Shown piece by piece: positions 1 through 5,716 of a stretch of 9,384 nt of DNA. The translations under genes and the position numbers were made by a program. Source of the stretch: WHSM01 sp050701795 (GTDB lineage: Bacteria; Actinomycetota; Actinomycetes; Mycobacteriales; Micromonosporaceae); the NCBI GenBank assembly GCA_050701795.1, contig JBOGDK010000174.1, positions 1 through 9,384 on the forward strand, read 5' to 3'. The stretch's first letter is position 1. Each line of letters opens with the position of its first letter. A model generated the notes under the pieces. The model saw only the letters and a program-made list of their open reading frames with translations, did no database searches and was not told the origin of the DNA.

Positions 1-55
1 TGCCAGGCGACACGATGCTGTCAGATCGCCCACGTTGTCCTGTGGGGTGGAGCCC

Positions 56-895
56 TTAGCGCAGCGCCTGCGCTCCTATGACGGACAGCAACTGCAACTT
101 TTCGTAGCTCTCACTGCCGGGAATGGCGGTGTAGACGAGCAGGAAATGCGACTGGTTCGGATCGAGCAGCGTCTGGCAGGTCAGCTCCAGTGCGCCGAGC
201 TCGGGGTGGATGAAGTGCTTCACCTCGTTGGGACGAATGCCGACCTCGTGGTCGTTCCACACCTCACGGAACTCTTCGCTTTGAGTGAGCAGCAGGTCGG
301 CGTAGTGGGCCGCACGGGAACCAGGCCCTCGCAGAGTGACCACCCCACGCAGACCCGAGACGAACACGCGGGTGAGGAACGGATGGTCGTCGGGGGCGTA
401 GAGCTCTCGCGTGGCGGGGTCGGTGAACCATCGGTAGCCGATACTGCGGGCCGGGCCGCTGTAGCCGGTCAGGTCGCCGGTGAGCGCGATGCCGAGCGGG
501 GTCTGCCGCAGCGTCTCGCCGAGCTCGGTGACGATCTCCGCGGGAGTGTCGTGCAGGCGGTCGAGGATTCGCAGCAGGCCGGGACTGATGTGCTCGCTGT
601 CCGCGCCCCGCGGCGGCGGGGTGTTTCCGGCGAGCCGGAACAGGTGGTCGCGCTCATCGAGGGAGAGGTGGAGTCCTTGCGCGATGGAGGCGATCATCTG
701 CCCGGACGGCTGGGGTCCGCGCTCCCGCTCGAGCCGCGCGTAGTAGTCGGTCGACATGTGGCACAGCGCGGCCACTTCCTCCCGCCGCAGCCCGCTTGTC
801 CTGCGGCGTCGTCCACGCGGGAGGCCGACGTCTTCGGGTTGCAGCGACTCCCGGCGGTGCCGGAGGAACTCCGCCAGTCCGGTCCGATCGATCAC
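56..895 (-). CDS. XRE-family transcriptional regulator with MmyB-like (MltR) ligand-binding domain
   Basis: This 279-residue protein is a DNA-binding regulator of the MmyB/MltR type. An XRE helix-turn-helix occupies about residues 5-88, with the family's hallmark segment around 28-60 (Arg-rich stretch, GLRREEVA, then YYARLERERG). A PAS-like ligand-binding domain spans about 103-275, with the characteristic EVWNDHEV (211-218) and a KHFIHPELGALEL-like segment near 226-238. Family members have been linked to fatty-acid ligands, antibiotic control and neighbouring short-chain dehydrogenases; the ligand here is unknown. The start is GTG at 895-893, chosen because GAAGGAGG (911-904 on the minus strand) lies 8 nt upstream; the stop is TAA. 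The gene is intact and of normal family length. It is divergent from an SDR stub at 1030, with a palindrome between them that could be its operator. The family call is firm; the target is inferred from position. Confidence 0.93.
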   Translation of the reverse strand: MIDRTGLAEFLRHRRESLQPEDVGLPRGRRRRTSGLRREEVAALCHMSTDYYARLERERGPQPSGQMIASIAQGLHLSLDERDHLFRLAGNTPPPRGADSEHISPGLLRILDRLHDTPAEIVTELGETLRQTPLGIALTGDLTGYSGPARSIGYRWFTDPATRELYAPDDHPFLTRVFVSGLRGVVTLRGPGSRAAHYADLLLTQSEEFREVWNDHEVGIRPNEVKHFIHPELGALELTCQTLLDPNQSHFLLVYTAIPGSESYEKLQLLSVIGAQALR

Positions 896-949
896 CGTGC
901 GCGCCTCCTTCGATACTCATTTCTACCGCCCGCACATCTCGACATACAC

Positions 950-962
950 GGATTGTCAATCC
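950..962. promoter_or_regulatory. Perfect 13-bp palindrome between divergent genes, candidate operator
   Basis: GGATTGTCAATCC is a perfect inverted repeat (6-bp arms around one central base). It is almost midway between the regulator start (895) and the SDR stub start (1030). Read on the minus strand it contains TTGACA (959-954), a consensus -35 element pointing toward the regulator, although no good -10 is seen at 16-18 bp spacing. An operator overlapping a -35 would suit autoregulation and divergent control by the XRE/MmyB regulator. The symmetry is visible; the binding partner is inference. Confidence 0.45.
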
Positions 963-1029
963 CCCTTCACCAGTTGCGGCCGCTACGGCGCCATCCGAGA
1001 TACGCCCCCACTCGCGAAAGGAGCGAGGC

Positions 1030-1203
1030 ATGACTGATCTCACCGGGAAGGTCGCGGTGGTCACGGGCTCGGCGCGCGGAATCAGCAGGGCCATCGCCGC
1101 GCGCGGGGCGATCCAACAGCCGCCAGCCAGGCTCACACACGCCCGCCGCGGATCCGGCCGGAGCCTGGACCTCCTGATCAGTGGATTGAGCAGCCCCGAA
1201 TAG
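1030..1203 (+). pseudogene. Truncated short-chain dehydrogenase/reductase (SDR), N-terminal stub
   Basis: The first 27 or so codons read as the start of an NAD(P)-dependent SDR: MTDLTGKVAVVTG, then SARGISRAIA, which is the Rossmann TGxxxGxG dinucleotide-binding motif. The usual GIG reads GIS. After about position 1110 the similarity ends, and the frame runs through unrelated Pro/Arg-rich codons to a TAG at 1201-1203, giving 57 residues against about 250 for an intact SDR. No YxxxK active site follows. The start ATG has a good ribosome binding site (GAAAGGAG, 1015-1022). SDR genes divergent from MmyB-like regulators are a known arrangement, so this was probably the regulator's target before a deletion removed the rest. 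An active enzyme is not possible from this stub. Confidence 0.75.
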
Positions 1204-1394
1204 CGCGGCTGTCTTCCACGACGGTGGAGGAAGAGCTCACGAAGGTTTCCTTCCCCAACAGCTGAGAAGCGCGACGCTTCTTCGTCCGTGGTCGCCGCCT
1301 TCCTGACCTCGGCATTCGTACGTCCCACGGACGACTTCGCCGGCGCGTCCCTAATCAGCGACTTTGCCGGGGCCGTTCTCCGGTCGTAGGACAT
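1106..1394 (-). pseudogene. Unrecognised leftward reading frame with strong RBS, probably a gene fragment
   Basis: An ATG at 1394-1392 is preceded, 6 nt upstream, by GGAGGA (1406-1401 on the minus strand), a strong ribosome binding site. The frame begins MSYDRRTAPAKSLIRDAPAK and is hydrophilic and basic. About the first 35 codons mostly end in G/C; the later codons do so less often. The frame does not stop in this interval but runs on across the SDR stub and antisense to the regulator, where it is clearly a shadow. I therefore mark only the part outside the SDR homology. I recognise no family. It could be the 5' end of a gene cut at the same junction that truncated the SDR, or a chance frame behind a purine-rich stretch. 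Confidence 0.25.
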
Positions 1395-1615
1395 GGGATC
1401 TCCTCCGGGGTCGGCAACGGGTTTGCCTCCCCGGCCCCGTCGCGGTCAACAGTTGTCTGGCCTTCTGTCCGGTCGCGAGTCAGCTTGTTCTTGTAGTGCG
1501 CCACGAGCGCGGCGAGGGGTCGGTGCAGGTAGATGTTCCAGTAGGCGCCATGCAGGAAGTGAAGGGGTTGCGGTCCTTCGGCGCCGCCCCGCAGGCGGTG
1601 CGGTGTCGAACCGCC
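1355..1615 (-). pseudogene. Unrecognised leftward coding remnant without a start codon
   Basis: This 86-codon open stretch on the minus strand lies between a TGA at 1618-1616 and a TGA at 1357-1355. Its core at 1549-1481 (GAYWNIYLHRPLAALV, then AHYKNKL) has G/C in the third position of 22 of 23 codons and an amphipathic, protein-like composition, so it looks like real coding sequence. No ATG, and no GTG at a sensible place, precedes that core. Just upstream in the same frame (1680-1619) lies another protein-like tail, KALRAALVDLSLLRHFHQRG, ended by the TGA at 1616. I recognise neither piece. The 3' end overlaps by 40 nt the frame that starts at 1394. The simplest reading is a decayed gene with an internal stop or frameshift. 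Confidence 0.3.
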
Positions 1616-1779
1616 TCAGCCGCGTTGGTGGAAGTGCCTCAGGAGGGACAGATCGACCAAAGCTGCCCGGAGGGCTTTACAGCACCTCGGACGTAGGACG
1701 TAGGATGTCCGGCAACGTTTCGTACGTGTGACGAGAGGTGGCGGTACGGGCGGAGCTGCGGACGATTCCGTGAACGCAA

Positions 1780-1812
1780 CAGGTGCGACAACCGGTGCTC
1801 CGGCTGCACCTG
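1780..1812 (+). promoter_or_regulatory. Stem-loop in the sialidase leader
   Basis: CAGGTGC (1780-1786) and GCACCTG (1806-1812) are perfect inverted arms. Inside them CCGG (1792-1795) can pair with CCGG (1800-1803) across a TGCT loop, leaving a 5/2 internal loop. The structure ends 34 bp before the ribosome binding site and 51 bp before the ATG. It could be an operator or a leader RNA hairpin. Nothing in the sequence decides between these, and chance pairing in high-GC DNA is possible. Confidence 0.3.
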
Positions 1813-1845
1813 CCGCTCGACACGATCCGCGTCAACGTGGCCAAT

Positions 1846-1851
1846 GGAGGT
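1846..1851 (+). promoter_or_regulatory. Ribosome binding site that fixes the sialidase start
   Basis: GGAGGT lies 11 nt before the ATG at 1863. The frame is open from an upstream ATG at 1728, but that longer start would add 45 low-complexity residues in front of a typical signal peptide and has only a weak ribosome binding site. Confidence 0.6.
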
Positions 1852-1862
1852 GTCGCATTTTC

Positions 1863-3764
1863 ATGACGAGACCAGGGCACAGCGCAAGACGGCGTCGACT
1901 GTTGTCCACTGTGGTGATTGCGGCGGTGGCCGCCGCTCTGCTCACCACCGGCACCGCGCACGCCGCCGAGCCGTACCGCGAGGAACAGGCGGTCTTCACA
2001 GCAAGAACGGACGGGTATTTCTGCTTCCGGATCCCGGCGATCGTGAAGGCCACCAACGGGGACCTGCTGGCGTTCGCCGAAGGCCGGATCAACAACTGTG
2101 ACGACAGGGGCGACATCGACCTGGTGCTGAAGCGGTCCCAGGACGGCGGTCGTACCTGGGGGCCGCTGCAGGTCGTGTCGCGCGGCACTGGCGACACGCA
2201 CGGCAACCCGATGCCGATCGTGGACGAACAGACCGGTCGGGTCGTGCTGTTCACGACCCACAACCCGGGCGCCGGAAGCGGTGGCCGAGATCCGTACCTG
2301 CAGACCAGCGACGACCACGGAGCGACCTGGAGCGCGCCGCGGAAGATGACCGACCTGATACTGCCGGAGTGGACCGCCTGGTACGCCACCGGCCCGGTAC
2401 ACGCCATCCAGCTCAAACGCGGCCCGCACGCCGGGCGGCTGGTGATGAGCGCCAACCATGAGTCCTTCGCATCCGACGGGCGGCGCATCGCCGGCATCCA
2501 CCTCGGGTACAGCGACGACGGCGGCGACACGTGGCATCTCGGCGCCAGCGCCGGTGGCGCCAACGACGACATCTTCGTCAACGAGTCGACGCTGGTGGAG
2601 CTGACCGACGGCCGGGTCTACGTCAACGTGCGGGAAGCCGGGACGGCTCAGGGCACGCGGGCGTCCGCGATCTCCAGCGACGGTGGCGAAAGTTTCGACG
2701 CGCCGTTCCAGATGGTGCCCGAGCTGACGATGTCTGTCGTGCAGGGAGCGTTGCTGCGCCTCACCGCCACCGACGAAGGTGACACGCGGGACCGCATCCT
2801 GTTCTCCGGACCCGCCAATCCCGGCAAGCGCGAGGCCCTGACGATCCGGTCCTCGTACGACGAGGCCCAGACCTGGGAGACCTGGGAGGAAGGCAAGGTC
2901 ATCACCTGGGGTCCGGGTGGCTATTCCGACCTGGTCAAGATCGAGACCGACCCGGTCGCAGGCCCCGTGGCAGGGGTGCTGTACGAAGGCGGCGTGTCCG
3001 CCCTGTACGAGGTGATCCAGTTCGTCAGGTTCAACGAGGCGTACCTCGACACCCCGAACGGTCCGCCGCCGAACCTGCCGCCGCCACCGGAGCCGGGACC
3101 GACGACCCCCGACGCGTCACCGCTCTACGACAACACCGCCTACGTGCGCGGCGACGCGACGCTGACCGAGGGCCGGTTCGGCGACGGGATCGCGCTCGAC
3201 GGCGTCGACGACCACGTGGAGGTGCCGTACAACCCGGACGTCGACCTTGACGACAGCCAGTTCACGATCATGACCTGGTTCCGGTACAACGAAACCACCG
3301 GCAACATCGTGATCTGGTGGTTCCACCAGGTGGGTACGGGAGCCGCGCAGATCTGGCTGCGGGCCGAACCGGCGAGCAACCGCATCCGGGGTGTCGTCGG
3401 CACCGGCGAGGGCACCGCGAACATCACCATCCCGGGCGCGTACAACGACGGGCTCTGGCACCACGTCGCCATGCAACGCACGGCGACCCGGGTCACGGTC
3501 CTCATGGACGGCGCCACCGTCGCCGACCTGGCCGCTCCCCGCGGCTCGGTGACCACCGGCAAGGAGTTCGGCATCCGCAGCATCTACCTCGGCCGACGCG
3601 TCGACGGCCTCAACAACCCGTTCCACGGCACCCTCGACGAGTTCCGCATCTACAGCCGCGCCCTCACCCCTGAGGAACTGCGGGATGTCCGGGAACACAA
3701 TGTCCCGATCGCCGGCCAGCTCCGGCTCCGCCTCCCGTTCGCGACCATCAACCCCCAGCAGTAG
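1863..3764 (+). CDS. Secreted exo-alpha-sialidase (neuraminidase) with C-terminal LamG-like domain
   Basis: This 633-residue enzyme is predicted to release terminal sialic acids from glycoconjugates outside the cell (EC 3.2.1.18, GH33-type). A signal peptide fills residues 1-34: RRRR at 9-12, a hydrophobic core, then AHA before the likely cut; the Arg cluster also permits Tat export. The six-bladed propeller covers about 40-395. It shows FRIP with Arg56 of the carboxylate-binding triad and a DRGDID segment (81-86) that should hold the acid/base Asp. Asp-boxes lie at 92-99, 149-156, 217-224 and 271-278, with a degenerate one at 331-338. NES at 240-242 has candidate nucleophile partner Glu241; further triad Arg candidates are 257 and 311, and Tyr354 in GGYSDL is the likely nucleophile. 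A Pro-rich linker (about 400-420) leads to a LamG/concanavalin-like domain (about 421-605) for glycan binding. The architecture resembles Micromonospora NedA-type sialidases, though the binding domain differs. Catalytic assignments are by motif, not alignment. Confidence 0.95.
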   Translation: MTRPGHSARRRRLLSTVVIAAVAAALLTTGTAHAAEPYREEQAVFTARTDGYFCFRIPAIVKATNGDLLAFAEGRINNCDDRGDIDLVLKRSQDGGRTWGPLQVVSRGTGDTHGNPMPIVDEQTGRVVLFTTHNPGAGSGGRDPYLQTSDDHGATWSAPRKMTDLILPEWTAWYATGPVHAIQLKRGPHAGRLVMSANHESFASDGRRIAGIHLGYSDDGGDTWHLGASAGGANDDIFVNESTLVELTDGRVYVNVREAGTAQGTRASAISSDGGESFDAPFQMVPELTMSVVQGALLRLTATDEGDTRDRILFSGPANPGKREALTIRSSYDEAQTWETWEEGKVITWGPGGYSDLVKIETDPVAGPVAGVLYEGGVSALYEVIQFVRFNEAYLDTPNGPPPNLPPPPEPGPTTPDASPLYDNTAYVRGDATLTEGRFGDGIALDGVDDHVEVPYNPDVDLDDSQFTIMTWFRYNETTGNIVIWWFHQVGTGAAQIWLRAEPASNRIRGVVGTGEGTANITIPGAYNDGLWHHVAMQRTATRVTVLMDGATVADLAAPRGSVTTGKEFGIRSIYLGRRVDGLNNPFHGTLDEFRIYSRALTPEELRDVREHNVPIAGQLRLRLPFATINPQQ

Positions 3765-3773
3765 CCGCAGCGT

Positions 3774-3809
3774 CGGTGCCCCGCCAACGGTCGTCTGGCG
3801 GGGGCACCG
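3774..3809. terminator. Hairpin between convergent sialidase and sugar kinase genes, candidate bidirectional terminator
   Basis: CGGTGCCCCGCCA (3774-3786) and TGGCGGGGGCACCG (3796-3809) form a 13-bp GC-rich stem with a single bulged G and a 9-nt loop, starting 10 bp after the sialidase stop. There is no T-run, which is common for actinomycete terminators. It lies in the 221-bp gap between two genes that point at each other, so it could end transcription from both sides. Confidence 0.6.
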
Positions 3810-3985
3810 CCACCTGCACCGAATGATTCGAGTCGGGTCAACCAGACCCTCGAAAGGCCAGCTCGACCTGGAACTACGCGGCGCCCAGCGACTCCACGTA
3901 CTTCCCGCCGCGATCTGGCACTGCCCGGTCGAGGTCCGGGGTTGGCCGGGCAGGAGCGCCGCCGCGGAGGCGCAGGACGTCACCG

Positions 3986-4903
3986 TCACGCCGTAGCGGT
4001 GGTGACTTCGGCGGCGGTCGGCGGGTCGGCGCCGGGGCGGGACACGGTGATCGCCGCCACGGCGCCGGCCTCGGCAAGCACCGCGTCGACGGTGTCGCGG
4101 GGAATGGCGCGGAGCCGTTCCCGTACCGCCGCTCCGAGCAGGCCCCGCTGCCGGAGCGCATCGAGCAGCCCCGCCGTGAACGCGTCCCCCGCACCCACGG
4201 TGTCCGCCACCGACACCGGAGATGCCGGGCGTTGCGCCTCCCCGGAGGCGGCGACGGCGTACGACCCGTGGGCGCCGCGGGTGACGATGACCAGTGCGGG
4301 ACCGTACCCGAGCCAGGAGCGGGCCACCTCCTGGTACGGCCGGCCCTGGTAGAGCCAGCCGAGATCCTCGTCGCTGACCTTCACCACGTCGGAGGCCCGG
4401 ACCAGGCGCTCGATACGGGGTCGCGCCGTTGCCGGCGTGCCCATCAGTGAGGGCCGGCAGTTGGGGTCGTACGAGACGGTCATCTGGCCCCGGGCACTCC
4501 GCACCAGCGCTTCGACCGCGGTCGCGCCAGGCTCCAGGACCGCGGCGATCGACCCGGTGTGCAGGCACAGCGAATCCCTGGGTGGCTGCGGTCGCTCCGG
4601 ATCGAGCCGCCACTGGATCCGGAACACGTACCGCGCGGCCCCCGCCTCGTCGATCGTCGCCTCGGCCACGCTGGTGCCGTACTCGGCCGAGGCGCGGCGT
4701 ACCGCGACGCCGTTGCCGCGCAGGTGGCGGGCGATCATGGCGCCGTGCCCGTCGTCCCCGTAACTGGTCAGGAAGGTGACCTGCACCCCGAGTCGGGCCA
4801 GCCCGACCGCCACGTTGGCGGGGCTGCCGCCGGGGTGGGTCGACACCTCCCCGGTCGGACGGCGGATCACGTCGACCAGGGACTCTCCCACGACCGTGAT
4901 CAC
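3986..4903 (-). CDS. PfkB-family carbohydrate kinase, fructokinase-like
   Basis: This 305-residue ribokinase/PfkB-family enzyme transfers phosphate from ATP to a sugar in the cytoplasm. Visible motifs in order are the N-terminal GESLVDVI (6-13), the substrate-side signature GGSPANVAVGLARLG (25-39), DPNCRPSL (146-153) typical of fructokinases, and the C-terminal signature DTVGAGDAF (234-242) with catalytic base Asp240 and the GAGD anion hole. The start is GTG at 4903-4901, preceded 7 nt upstream by AGGGGAGA (4918-4911 on the minus strand). The open frame extends much further, to 5257, but that extension is a frame of the LacI relic. Length is normal for the family. The exact sugar (fructose most likely) cannot be fixed by motif alone. 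The start overlaps the stop of the upstream relic frame in a GTGA, so translation may be coupled. The gene is convergent with the sialidase; a metabolic link between the two is not shown. Confidence 0.92.
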   Translation of the reverse strand: MITVVGESLVDVIRRPTGEVSTHPGGSPANVAVGLARLGVQVTFLTSYGDDGHGAMIARHLRGNGVAVRRASAEYGTSVAEATIDEAGAARYVFRIQWRLDPERPQPPRDSLCLHTGSIAAVLEPGATAVEALVRSARGQMTVSYDPNCRPSLMGTPATARPRIERLVRASDVVKVSDEDLGWLYQGRPYQEVARSWLGYGPALVIVTRGAHGSYAVAASGEAQRPASPVSVADTVGAGDAFTAGLLDALRQRGLLGAAVRERLRAIPRDTVDAVLAEAGAVAAITVSRPGADPPTAAEVTTATA

Positions 4904-5250
4904 GGTCGGATCTCCCCTGAGCCGCGGCAGATCAACTGGATCTCGGTGGGTGAATCTTCGCGCTCCAGCATCGCCGTCACCGCGTCCGCCGCGGTGTCGG
5001 CGCTGTGCAGGTCGTAGGCGACGTGGGGGGTCGACGGGCAGGCCGCGTCCCAGCATGGCTTCACGATAGCCACGGAACCGCTCCCGCGCGGTAGGGCTGC
5101 GCTGCAAGTCCCCGAGGTACGCGATCCGCCGGTGCCCCACGTCCGCGAGGTGGCCCACCGCCGTGCCCGCCGCATCGTGAATGCCTGCACCAGCTCCTGT
5201 TCCCGCTGCGCGTCCTCGTCCAGACTGCCGGCGAACACCAGCGCCGTCAT
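4900..5250 (-). pseudogene. LacI-family transcriptional regulator relic (effector-binding domain fragments)
   Basis: Three pieces of a LacI-type sugar-binding domain occur in order. Codons from 5250 to about 5179 read MTALVFAGSLDEDAQREQEL. A second frame from 5182 to about 5026 reads HLADVGHRRIAYLGDLQRS, then TARERFRGYREA, the most conserved part of the family. From about 5027 the first frame resumes with HVAYDLHSADTAADAVTAML and ends in TGA at 4902-4900. Roughly 60-70 residues expected between pieces one and two are missing. The return to the first frame coincides with a run of six C (G6 at 5025-5030 on the plus strand). The DNA-binding helix-turn-helix and the C-terminal third of a normal 330-350 residue LacI are absent. 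The first frame is nevertheless open for 116 codons, begins at an ATG with AAGGAGGT 5 nt upstream, and overlaps the kinase start as GTGA. It may be translated, but not as a working repressor. Confidence 0.8.
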
Positions 5251-5263
5251 CGCCCACCTCCTT

Positions 5264-5644
5264 CGCTCCGGGTGCACCGCCGCACGAACCAGCCGCGGTC
5301 GGTGGCGGATCGACGCCCCTGCCTCATCATCCAGTGCCCGATCGGATCGACCCCCGCCCCGGTCCTTCCAGCGGCATGCAGCCCCACTCGGCCGCAGGAC
5401 CGCGGTCATCACACCGTGGTCCCACACCATGTCTGAAGCGGTCGCCATCATGACCGGCGCCGTTCCGCCCCCGACACCCGTCGTCTGAGGCCCGGCACCT
5501 CACCGAGGTTTCGGCGACGGAGTGAGGTTGAGTTCACCGCTGATGACACGGCGGCGACATCCGGCCGAAACAGCACCTGCCTAGCGTTCGGCGCAACGAA
5601 GACGCCTGCAAAGTGCAGACCCGCTCGATACATGCGCCCGCGAC
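5264..5644. other. Intergenic stretch with no recognisable gene
   Basis: Between the LacI relic and the narK promoter region I see no frame with a recognisable product on either strand. I also looked for the missing LacI helix-turn-helix on the minus strand here and did not find it. A short plus-strand frame (ATG at 5430 to TGA at 5488) encodes MSEAVAIMTGAVPPPTPVV, with no convincing ribosome binding site. The only structured signal is the weak spaced GAAAC/GACAC pattern at 5534-5571, listed separately. Confidence 0.5.
5534..5571 (+). promoter_or_regulatory. Weak GlnR-box-like pattern upstream of narK
   Basis: GACAC (5545-5549) and GAAAC (5567-5571) lie exactly 22 bp apart, the spacing of GAAAC half-sites in actinomycete GlnR boxes. 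The intervening GTnAC-type half-sites are poor (TCACC at 5534, GACAT at 5556). It lies about 75 bp before the candidate TTGACA and 145 bp before the narK start. On its own this is weak; the better box in front of the nitrate reductase makes it worth recording. Confidence 0.25.
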
Positions 5645-5650
5645 TTGACA
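5645..5650 (+). promoter_or_regulatory. Candidate -35 element (TTGACA) for narK
   Basis: A perfect TTGACA lies 66 bp before the GTG start of narK. The nearest -10-like sequence, GATACGT (5663-5669), is 12 bp downstream and therefore too close for an ideal promoter, so this is tentative. The same TTG could be taken for a start codon (24 codons upstream in frame) but has no ribosome binding site. Confidence 0.3.
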
Positions 5651-5705
5651 GCTTCGTTCTCCGATACGTCACGCCGGGACTCGGCGCCTTCGACCACCCA
5701 CCTAC

Positions 5706-5710
5706 GGAGG
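5706..5710 (+). promoter_or_regulatory. Ribosome binding site that fixes the narK start
   Basis: GGAGG lies 6 nt before GTG at 5717. This favours GTG over the in-frame TTG at 5645, and the protein then begins close to the first conserved segment (WIDQWNPEDDHFW). Confidence 0.75.
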
Positions 5711-5716
5711 CACGCC

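Larger units (their letters stand above)
1204..1862. other. Long stretch without an intact gene upstream of the sialidase
   Basis: About 660 bases lie between the SDR stub and the sialidase start. The left part holds the two leftward remnants described separately. It also holds a small perfect hairpin at 1265-1281 (AGAAGCG, loop CGA, CGCTTCT) with no T-run after it. A short direct repeat (GGACGTA twice, then GGATGT) lies at about 1688-1707. The right part (about 1728-1845) is open in the sialidase frame but is better read as leader DNA. It carries the stem-loop at 1780-1812. No clear promoter hexamers were found for the sialidase. Confidence 0.5.

Noticed and set aside
35..1033. Long plus-strand frame (332 codons) antisense to the regulator
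   Set aside because: It is the complement of a gene with firm domain matches, has no recognisable product of its own, and runs through the intergenic region and the regulator's promoter.
1481..1560. Aromatic-rich segment YWNIY resembling cores of cross-linked ribosomal peptides
   Set aside because: It lies inside a longer helical-looking frame rather than at the end of a short precursor. No P450, radical SAM or other maturation gene is nearby.
1600..1614. tRNA-like T-arm on the minus strand (GCGG, loop TTCGACA, CCGC), possibly a tRNA gene or an attachment-site remnant
   Set aside because: No matching acceptor stem, no canonical anticodon arm and no CCA context could be assembled upstream or downstream. 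There is no integrase gene in the window.
1677..2537. Leftward 286-codon frame across the start of the sialidase
   Set aside because: It is an antisense shadow of a well-supported sialidase, with low-complexity translation and no family motif.
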